DNA of 5,557 bases. Origin: Bacteriovoracaceae bacterium (GTDB lineage Bacteria; Bdellovibrionota; Bacteriovoracia; Bacteriovoracales; Bacteriovoracaceae). Location: NCBI GenBank assembly GCA_018060635.1, contig JAGOVR010000096.1:1-5557 (forward strand). Direction: 5' to 3'. The notes beneath the pieces were generated by a model, which saw only the letters and a list, made by a program, of their open reading frames with translations, searched no databases and was not told the origin of the DNA. The translations under genes were made by a program, and so were the position numbers. Positions 1 through 4,866 of this stretch are shown one piece after another (the first letter of the stretch is position 1; each line of letters opens with the position of its first letter).

Positions 1-470
1 ACTTTATCCACTGCTTCCATGGCCGTTTGTACCGCCGTATCAAAACCAATGGTATAATCAGTACCTAAAATATCATTATCAATGGTTCCAGGAATTCCAA
101 CGATAGGAAATTTAGTTTCTTGAAATAATTGATAGGCCCCACGAAAAGAGCCGTCGCCGCCGATCACAACTAGTCCATCAATATTTTTTTCTTGTAGATT
201 TTTAAAGGCAAGGCTTCGATATTTTTTTTGGTGAAATTCAGGGCATCTGGATGTTTGTAAAAAAGTCCCGCCTTTTTGCAGGGTATTTCCCACGGAAGAG
301 GCATTCATGAGAAAGAGATCCTTTTCTATGAGACCTTGATAACCTTTTTTTATTCCCCAAACTTGCATTTTTTGAGCTAAAGCCGTACGTACACAAGCGC
401 GAATAGCCGCATTCATTCCAGGACTATCTCCACCACTTGTAAGAATAGCATTTGATTTTATTTTTTTCAT
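1..470 (-). CDS. pfkA: ATP-dependent 6-phosphofructokinase, N-terminal part (cut by window edge)
   Basis: The product phosphorylates fructose 6-phosphate to fructose 1,6-bisphosphate in the cytoplasm, the committed step of glycolysis. The visible 156 codons cover the N-terminal half of a family usually about 320 residues long; the rest lies beyond the left edge. Seen: TSGGDSPGMN (residues 11-20, nucleotide-binding loop), GGTFLQTSRCPEF (67-79, with the Arg matching E. coli R72), GGDGS (104-108) and PGTIDND (127-133, with the catalytic Asp at 131), then GTDYTIGFDTA. Gly after the GGD Asp and Gly before TIDND are the residues typical of ATP-using enzymes; PPi-dependent relatives have GGDDS and PKTIDND. 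The ATG overlaps the gpmI stop codon as ATGA. The nearest Shine-Dalgarno-like run, AAGGGAG (483-489), lies 12 nt upstream across a T-tract, a long spacing, so translation is probably coupled to gpmI. The protein identity is firm; the full length and C-terminus are unseen. Confidence 0.96.
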   Translation of the reverse strand, partial: MKKIKSNAILTSGGDSPGMNAAIRACVRTALAQKMQVWGIKKGYQGLIEKDLFLMNASSVGNTLQKGGTFLQTSRCPEFHQKKYRSLAFKNLQEKNIDGLVVIGGDGSFRGAYQLFQETKFPIVGIPGTIDNDILGTDYTIGFDTAVQTAMEAVDK

Positions 471-2011
471 AAAAAAATGGGTCTCCCTTGAAAGCTTGGA
501 GGGGCCTCTAATCCCATGACAGAGACAATCGTAGGGGCCACATCTTTAAGGCTTAAATTTTTTTCACTAGGATTTAAAGTTATATTTTGAAGTTTGGGAT
601 GAAAAAAAGAAAAGGGCACATCTGCTGTGGTGTGAGCCGTATGAGGACTCCCATCTTCGTAAACCATTTGGTCACTATTACCATGGTCAGCCGTAATCAT
701 CATGACCATATTAAGTTCAGCACATTTTTTTTGTAATTGCCCTAAACACTCATCTAAAACTTCAATAGCACAAACAGCCGCTGTATAATTTCCTGTGTGT
801 CCTACCATGTCAGCATTAGCAAAATTAACTAAGAAAAAGCACGTCTCTTGATTGTCTAATTCTTGTAAAAGTTTTTCAGTAATAAGATGTGCACTCATTT
901 CAGGTTTTTCATCATAGGTGGCGACTTCTTTATTAGAATTAATAAGAATTTGTTTTTCCAAAGGAAAAGGCTCTCGCCTGCCACCATTAAAAAAATAGGT
1001 TACGTGAGCATATTTTTCCGTTTCAGCTATTTTAAGTTGAGAGATTTTATTTTGTGATAAGAATTCACTTAAAGTTCCTTTTAAATTTTCTTTATCAAAA
1101 AGAATAGGAAGATTAACTTCATCTTGTACATAAGGAGTCATACATAAATAATGTACAGGACGAATCATGTTTTTAAAGAAACTAAAATGAGCGTCAGTAA
1201 AAGCTAAAGTGATTTGACGGGCACGATCAGGGCGAAAGTTTAAGAAGAATACACAGTCATCATTTTGGATGGCATATTTTTGATCAAAGAGAGCAGGAGT
1301 TATAAATTCATCAGTGATATTTTTTTGATATTCATTTTGCAAATAGATTTCAGGTTTTTCATGAACGATAGATCCATTTCCAGTGAGTGTTTTATAGGTC
1401 ACTTCAATTTTTTCCCATCTGCGATCACGATCCATAGCAATAGAACGCCCTTGCATGGAGGCAAGGGTGAAACCATCACATTCTAAAAGATCTTTAACAT
1501 AGGAAATACCACTCGTAGGAGAGGTGTCTCTTCCGTCCATAAAGGCATGAAAAAAAATATCGAGATCTTTTTCCTGAGAAAGAGAATGAATAATATATTT
1601 GATATGATCTAAATGAGAATGGACTCCACCATCTGAGAGTAGCCCCATAAGATGAATACGTTTACTACCTGATTTTGCTTTTTGAGTTAGGTTTTTAAAT
1701 TCAGGCAAATTTTTAAGCTTATCCTCTGCGATAGATTCATTGATACGCACGAGATCTTGTCTGACAGGTCTGCCTGCTCCTAAATTAAGATGTCCTACTT
1801 CAGAGTTTCCCATAACACCTTTTGGGAGACCCACACTTTCACCGTGACTGATAAGTTTTGTAAAAGGATAGTGAGAAAAAAGATCATGCAGATGTGGAGT
1901 CTTGGCCGCTAGGATAGCATTTTTATTTTTGTCTTCACCTAAACCAAACCCGTCTAGCACTACCAGTAAAACACGCTTACTTAAATTTTTTATAGAAATG
2001 GAATGTGTCAT
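467..2011 (-). CDS. gpmI: 2,3-bisphosphoglycerate-independent phosphoglycerate mutase
   Basis: This cytoplasmic enzyme interconverts 3- and 2-phosphoglycerate in lower glycolysis. It belongs to the alkaline phosphatase superfamily and uses two Mn2+ ions and a phosphoserine intermediate. At 514 aa it has the normal family length. Residues that match the Geobacillus enzyme are all present: D20 (VLDGFG), the nucleophile S70 in GNSEVGH, H131 in SDGGVHSH, R161/D162 in MDGRDTSP, R189 and R195 in the GRSIAMDRDRRW block, R260/R263 in FRPDRARQ, K333 in AETEKYAH, D401/H405 in ADMVGHTG, D442/H443 in TADHGN, and H460 in HTAHT. The ATG is supported by a TAAGGA Shine-Dalgarno that overlaps the rlmH stop codon and sits about 6 nt upstream; the gap to rlmH is 8 nt. 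The N-terminus has roughly ten residues before the core strand, slightly longer than usual. The stop overlaps the pfkA start by 4 nt. The enzyme looks fully functional. Confidence 0.98.
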   Translation of the reverse strand: MTHSISIKNLSKRVLLVVLDGFGLGEDKNKNAILAAKTPHLHDLFSHYPFTKLISHGESVGLPKGVMGNSEVGHLNLGAGRPVRQDLVRINESIAEDKLKNLPEFKNLTQKAKSGSKRIHLMGLLSDGGVHSHLDHIKYIIHSLSQEKDLDIFFHAFMDGRDTSPTSGISYVKDLLECDGFTLASMQGRSIAMDRDRRWEKIEVTYKTLTGNGSIVHEKPEIYLQNEYQKNITDEFITPALFDQKYAIQNDDCVFFLNFRPDRARQITLAFTDAHFSFFKNMIRPVHYLCMTPYVQDEVNLPILFDKENLKGTLSEFLSQNKISQLKIAETEKYAHVTYFFNGGRREPFPLEKQILINSNKEVATYDEKPEMSAHLITEKLLQELDNQETCFFLVNFANADMVGHTGNYTAAVCAIEVLDECLGQLQKKCAELNMVMMITADHGNSDQMVYEDGSPHTAHTTADVPFSFFHPKLQNITLNPSEKNLSLKDVAPTIVSVMGLEAPPSFQGRPIFL

Positions 2012-2019
2012 TTTTTTCC

Positions 2020-2481
2020 TTAATGGTGGTAAGGATGTTTTGTACGTATAGTTTGTGCTCTGTAATATTGTTCTACAAAAAGAAGTCTGGCAAGTTTATG
2101 AGGGAAAGTCAGAGGAGAGAGAGAGAAGAGATGATGAGCTAATTTCTTAAGAGTATCGGTGTGGCCCATAGCTCCCCCAATAACGAAGATAAGCAGTTTT
2201 CCTGTTTGTATTTTTTTCTCTAAAAAAAAAGAAAATTCAGAACTGGTGAAAGTTTTACCTTCTTCACTCAAAAGAATAAGTTCATAACTTGTATTTCCCA
2301 CTAATTCTTTAATTTTTTGTAAAATATTTTTGGCTTCTTGTTCTTTGTCTTCAGCCTCTGCTTTGACTTGGGTAACATTGAGTTTAGGAAAGGTTAAACG
2401 TTTTAGGTATTCATTTTCTAAAGCTTGCAGATGTTCATTTTGTAATTTACCAACAGCAATTAAAAAAAAATCCTGTGCCAT
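2020..2481 (-). CDS. rlmH: 23S rRNA (pseudouridine1915-N3)-methyltransferase RlmH
   Basis: RlmH is a small SPOUT (trefoil-knot) methyltransferase that uses S-adenosylmethionine to methylate pseudouridine 1915 in helix 69 of 23S rRNA, acting on assembled 70S ribosomes. The 153-aa length is close to the E. coli protein (155 aa). Seen: the N-terminal FLIAVGKL strand (6-13), LSEEGKTFTSSEF (71-83), FVIGGAMG (99-106, part of the SAM-binding knot), SLSPLTFPHKLARLLFVEQYYRA (120-142, the family signature read in two parts, LTFPHKLAR then EQYYRA) and the C-terminal HPYHH end (149-153) that contacts the substrate. The start ATG lies 3 nt after the rsfS stop; no good Shine-Dalgarno is seen, the closest purine run (GAAGAAG) being about 16 nt away, so coupling to rsfS is likely. 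Two T9 runs occur in the coding strand. Its neighbours are other 50S maturation factors. Confidence 0.96.
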   Translation of the reverse strand: MAQDFFLIAVGKLQNEHLQALENEYLKRLTFPKLNVTQVKAEAEDKEQEAKNILQKIKELVGNTSYELILLSEEGKTFTSSEFSFFLEKKIQTGKLLIFVIGGAMGHTDTLKKLAHHLFSLSPLTFPHKLARLLFVEQYYRAQTIRTKHPYHH

Positions 2482-2484
2482 TTT

Positions 2485-2955
2485 TTAAAAATAATCTTCT
2501 TCGGAAGGAATTTTACTTACTTCAAAAGAAGCATCACTGACATGAGTATAATAACTTTCAGGAATAGGAATGCGTGGATTTTTAAGCCATAAGCCGTCCA
2601 GATCATAAATATCACGAAGAGATTCTTCAAAGATATGAATCACAATGTCGCCATAATCTAGTAAAATCCAATCAGCACTATTCATACCTTCGCTGGAAAT
2701 AACTTGATTATGGTGAGGCTTTAAATAAGTGAGAATTGCTCCTGCCATGGCCCTTCCTTGAGTGGGATTACTGGCACTACCGATAACAAAAAAATCAGTA
2801 AAGGCACTGACATTTCTAAGATCTAAAACTTTTAAATTCACCCCTTTAAAGTGGGCAATAATCCATGCACAAGCCATGGCACTGTCCAGAGGAGCTTTAA
2901 ACTCTTTTGATTCAAATATTTTTTTTAATTCCTCTGCAATATAATCATTTTTCAA
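2485..2955 (-). CDS. rsfS: Ribosomal silencing factor RsfS (Iojap/DUF143 family)
   Basis: RsfS binds protein L14 on the 50S subunit and blocks subunit joining, lowering translation under nutrient limitation. The Iojap domain spans about residues 24-125: KVLDLRNVSAFTDFFVIGSA (42-61, with conserved D54 and FFVI), SNPTQ (62-66), and WILLDYGDIVIHIFEE (96-111), followed by R114, Y117 and W123. At 156 aa it exceeds the E. coli protein (105 aa), with about 20 extra N-terminal residues and a tail from 129 onward (RIPIPES... ending SEEDYF) of unknown role. The start is TTG: it overlaps the obgE stop as TTGA, and AAAGGGAG lies 5 nt upstream (2961-2968). No in-frame ATG occurs until residue 27, inside the domain. 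In many related operons nadD lies between obg and rsfS; here it does not. Confidence 0.95.
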   Translation of the reverse strand: MKNDYIAEELKKIFESKEFKAPLDSAMACAWIIAHFKGVNLKVLDLRNVSAFTDFFVIGSASNPTQGRAMAGAILTYLKPHHNQVISSEGMNSADWILLDYGDIVIHIFEESLRDIYDLDGLWLKNPRIPIPESYYTHVSDASFEVSKIPSEEDYF

Positions 2956-3962
2956 GACTGCTCCCTTTCCATGGCTTTTATCATAAGAACTTTTAGTTTA
3001 TCAATATTGCGTCCACTTACACCAGAAATAGGAAGGACTTTTTTATCTAAATTTTCCTCAAAAAAGTCTTGAAACTTTTTAATTTCTTCTTCACTCATGG
3101 CATCAATTTTTGTGAGGCATATAATTTCCACCCGATTTTCAAAAGAGCTTTCAAACTTCAAAAGCTCTGCTCTAACGGTGACGTAGCTCTCAAAAGCTTC
3201 ATAGACTTCCAAGCAAGCCGAACAGTCCACTAAATGTATAAATCCTTTAGTACGTTCGATATGTTTTAAAAATTTTATACCCAGCCCTTTTCCTTCAGAA
3301 GCATCTTCAATAAGTCCTGGAATATCGGCAATCACAATAGATTTATCATCTCCGTAGGCCATCACTCCAAGGTTAGGTTCTAAAGTCGTAAAAGGATAAT
3401 CAGCAATTTTGGGTCTAGCGTGAGAGAGAACTGAAATAAGAGTGGATTTTCCTGCGTTAGGAAGACCTACTAAAGCCAGATCGGCAATAAGTTTTAATTC
3501 TAATTTTACTTCTAGCGTTTTCTTCTCATCCCCTGGTGTTGTATGACGAGGAGCTTGATTGGTAGAAGTTTTAAAATAAAGATTTCCTAGACCCCCACGT
3601 CCCCCTTGTAAGAGCAGAGTTTTTTGTCCGTGTTCTGCCAGATCGGCTAAAATAACACCGCTCTCATAATCTTTAATAAGAGTTCCGACGGGAACTTTGA
3701 TAGTAAGGTCTTCTCCGTCAGCACCATTACACTGGGAACCTCGGCCTTTTTCTCCGTCCTGTGCGCTATAATATTTTTTTCCTCGAAAATGCACTAAAGT
3801 GTTGAGTCCTTCATCTGCTTCAAAATAAAGATCTCCTCCACGTCCCCCAGGTCCTCCGTCAGGGCCACCAAGAGGTACGAACTTTTCTCTGCGAAAACTT
3901 ACACAGCCGTCGCCCCCTTTTCCAGAAGACACAGTGATTACAACTTCATCAATAAAACGCAT
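2952..3962 (-). CDS. obgE: Obg-family GTPase involved in 50S ribosome assembly
   Basis: Obg (CgtA) is an essential GTPase that binds 50S precursors late in assembly and links ribosome maturation to the stringent response. The N-terminal glycine-rich Obg fold is at about 1-158: SGKGGDGCVSFRREKF (13-28), GGPDGGPGGRGGD (32-44), GADGEDL and VPVGT (90-94). The G domain follows from about 159: G1 GLPNAGKS (166-173), switch I YPFTT (189-193), G3 DIPG (213-216), a G4-like TKID (284-287) and a G5-like SGVSG (313-317). Two deviations are seen: Thr instead of the usual Asn in NKxD, and Gly instead of Ala in the G5 SAxxG. The protein ends at 336 aa, just after the G domain, so the extra C-terminal domain of many homologues (E. 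coli 390 aa, B. subtilis 428 aa) is absent. M1 fits the family start (MRFIDEV), but it directly follows a hairpin and U-tract rather than a normal ribosome-binding site. Confidence 0.97.
   Translation of the reverse strand: MRFIDEVVITVSSGKGGDGCVSFRREKFVPLGGPDGGPGGRGGDLYFEADEGLNTLVHFRGKKYYSAQDGEKGRGSQCNGADGEDLTIKVPVGTLIKDYESGVILADLAEHGQKTLLLQGGRGGLGNLYFKTSTNQAPRHTTPGDEKKTLEVKLELKLIADLALVGLPNAGKSTLISVLSHARPKIADYPFTTLEPNLGVMAYGDDKSIVIADIPGLIEDASEGKGLGIKFLKHIERTKGFIHLVDCSACLEVYEAFESYVTVRAELLKFESSFENRVEIICLTKIDAMSEEEIKKFQDFFEENLDKKVLPISGVSGRNIDKLKVLMIKAMEREQS
2961..2968 (-). promoter_or_regulatory. Ribosome-binding site deciding the rsfS TTG start
   Basis: AAAGGGAG on the minus strand ends 5 nt before the TTG codon at 2955-2953. 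It lies inside the last codons of obgE. This near-consensus Shine-Dalgarno with normal spacing, and the lack of another in-frame start nearby, support TTG initiation coupled to obgE termination. Confidence 0.8.
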
Positions 3963-3991
3963 AAAAAAAAAGGGGACCTTTAAGTCCCCTT
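3963..3991 (-). terminator. Intrinsic terminator/attenuator between rpmA and obgE
   Basis: Read on the minus strand, AAGGGGAC (3991-3984), loop UUAAAG, then GUCCCCUU (3977-3970) form a perfect 8-bp stem with a 6-nt loop. A run of seven further U residues ends exactly at the AUG of obgE (3962). This is a standard rho-independent terminator shape for the rplU-rpmA transcript. Because obgE and the four genes after it show no clear promoter of their own, it more likely works as a partial terminator that lowers downstream expression. On the plus strand the hairpin is not followed by a T-run, so it is one-directional. Confidence 0.85.
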
Positions 3992-4016
3992 ACCTTAGTT
4001 GAAAGACTTTTAATTT

Positions 4017-4274
4017 TTAATTCTTACTTACCACAGAGATCATTTGTTTTTTCTTATTAACATAAGAAAAAGTGACAACACCTTCTTGAACAGCATAGAT
4101 GGTAAAATCTCTTCCCATCTTAACTCCTTTACCTACAGCAAAAGTTGTTCCTACTTGTCTTAAGATAATATTACCTGAAATAACATGCTCTCCACCGAAT
4201 TTTTTAAATCCGCGCATCTTCGGTTGTGAGTCGCGGTTGTTGGTGGTGGACCCACCCGATTTTTTATGTGCCAC
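4017..4274 (-). CDS. rpmA: 50S ribosomal protein L27
   Basis: L27 is a small basic 50S protein whose N-terminal tail reaches toward the peptidyl transferase centre. The 85-aa length is normal. Seen: MAHKKSGGST (1-10), NNRDS (12-16), FGGE (26-29), VISGNIILRQ (31-40), GRDFTIYA (54-61). The N-terminus begins directly with MAHKK, so there is none of the cleavable leader found in Firmicutes L27. Several usually conserved positions differ: T11 and N13 in place of the common STRNGRDS pattern, and V41 in place of Arg in RQRGT. The start is GTG, chosen because it gives the conserved MAHKK and has GAAGGAG 6 nt upstream. The first 11 nt overlap the end of rplU in another frame. A hairpin terminator lies downstream, 25 nt past the stop codon. 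Confidence 0.97.
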   Translation of the reverse strand: MAHKKSGGSTTNNRDSQPKMRGFKKFGGEHVISGNIILRQVGTTFAVGKGVKMGRDFTIYAVQEGVVTFSYVNKKKQMISVVSKN

Positions 4275-4650
4275 TTAGAACTCCTTCTTTCATAAATTTT
4301 TGAGCGGTAGGAGAGTTTTTATCCATCGCAAATTTTCCACCTTTTCCATCTTGAATTTCAGTGATGAGAAGGCACGTAAAATCTTGGCGATGACCTTTTC
4401 TCTTTTTCCATTTACCTGATTTTTTTCTATACATAAGAACTTTGTCTCCGCGGCCATGACGGACAACTTTAGCAATAAGCTTTGCTCCAGCAACTACAGG
4501 AGTTCCAATGATAGGGGTTTCACCACCTACGAAAAGCACTTGGCTTAATTCAATGGTTGCTCCTACATCTTGGGAAAATTTTTCAACATCTACTAAGTCA
4601 CCTGCGGACAAACGATATTGATGTCCTTTAATCTCTGCAATGGTATACAC
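4264..4650 (-). CDS. rplU: 50S ribosomal protein L21 with C-terminal extension
   Basis: L21 binds 23S rRNA in the 50S subunit and is encoded upstream of L27 in most bacteria. Seen: MYTIAEIKGHQYRLSAGD (1-18, with the conserved QYR), IGTPVV (48-53), KVVRHGRGDKVLMYRKK (61-77) and the signature RKGHRQDFT (84-92), followed by ITEI (96-99). The family is usually about 103 aa; here the frame continues to 128, adding about 25 residues with sequence KFAMDKNSPTAQKFMKEG. The extension carries the rpmA ribosome-binding site and runs 11 nt past the rpmA start. The start is GTG (4650), placed 5 nt after GAAGGAG (4656-4662). This is the first gene of the minus-strand operon, with a sigma70-type promoter about 75 nt upstream. 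Confidence 0.96.
   Translation of the reverse strand: MYTIAEIKGHQYRLSAGDLVDVEKFSQDVGATIELSQVLFVGGETPIIGTPVVAGAKLIAKVVRHGRGDKVLMYRKKSGKWKKRKGHRQDFTCLLITEIQDGKGGKFAMDKNSPTAQKFMKEGVLSGT
4281..4287 (-). promoter_or_regulatory. Ribosome-binding site for the rpmA GTG start
   Basis: GAAGGAG on the minus strand, 6 nt before the GTG at 4274-4272, is a near-consensus Shine-Dalgarno. It lies within the last codons of rplU (residues KEGV) and supports GTG initiation, since no ATG is near the conserved MAHKK start. Confidence 0.85.
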
Positions 4651-4655
4651 AAAAA

Positions 4656-4724
4656 CTCCTTCAGAAATAAGTTTAGGAGAAATTCTTAAAGAATTTGCTT
4701 AGTTCCCTAAATCTTTGATTTGGA
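4656..4724 (-). promoter_or_regulatory. rplU 5' leader with candidate fold over the ribosome-binding site
   Basis: Between the predicted transcript start (about 4724) and the rplU GTG the leader can form small hairpins: AAAUC-AAA-GAUUU at 4721-4709, AAAUUC-UUUAA-GAAUUU at 4696-4680, and CUCCU (4679-4675) pairing with the AGGAG Shine-Dalgarno (4660-4656) across 14 nt. Ribosomal protein operons often carry autoregulatory leaders, so this may be one. The stems are short and AT-rich and could be chance. Confidence 0.35.
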
Positions 4725-4730
4725 GACGCT

Positions 4731-4758
4731 AGTCTATTGAATTTTAATTTTATGTCAA
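4731..4758 (-). promoter_or_regulatory. Sigma70-type promoter for the rplU operon
   Basis: On the minus strand a perfect -35 TTGACA (4758-4753) is followed after 16 nt by TAGACT (4736-4731), which matches 4 of 6 bases of the -10 consensus including the key T, A and final T. Transcription would begin near 4724, giving a leader of about 74 nt. The position just upstream of the first gene of the operon fits. Confidence 0.72.
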
Positions 4759-4786
4759 TGAAAATCAGTGAGTTATTTGTAATAAT
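4758..4786 (+). promoter_or_regulatory. Candidate extended -10 promoter for lgt
   Basis: TGT-AATAAT (4778-4786) matches an extended -10 element, with AATAAT 5 of 6 to consensus. A weak -35, ATGAAA (4758-4763), lies 17 nt upstream and touches the rplU -35 on the other strand. Transcription would start near 4793, about 74 nt before lgt. TAAAAT at 4798-4803 is an alternative -10 with a poorer -35. Confidence 0.35.
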
Positions 4787-4866
4787 AACGCTTAGAGTAA
4801 AATCTAGGCCTTTATCAAAACCCAAAAATCACTTACCATATTGAAAATACTGAAAAAAGGTTTTTT

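Noticed and set aside
1265..1486. Open frame of 73 codons on the plus strand within gpmI
   Set aside because: It is fully antisense to conserved gpmI sequence, has no recognisable motif and no supporting ribosome-binding site; a shadow frame.
2762..2944. Open frame of 60 codons on the plus strand within rsfS
   Set aside because: Antisense to the conserved Iojap domain, no family resemblance; a shadow frame.
4000..4060. Separate obgE promoter at the end of rpmA
   Set aside because: AT-rich hexamers are present, but no pair resembles both -35 and -10 at proper spacing on the minus strand.
4290..4493. Open frame of 67 codons on the minus strand within rplU
   Set aside because: Lies in another frame of the firmly identified L21 gene, and its composition reflects lysine-rich L21 codons; a shadow frame.
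4680..4696. Palindrome AAATTCTT-A-AAGAATTT as an operator site
   Set aside because: It is AT-rich and lies downstream of the predicted start site; no regulator family can be named from it, so it is treated only as a possible leader hairpin.
4798..4803. TAAAAT as the -10 of an lgt promoter
   Set aside because: Good hexamer, but no acceptable -35 at 16-18 nt upstream and no extended -10 TG; kept only as an alternative to the element at 4778-4786.
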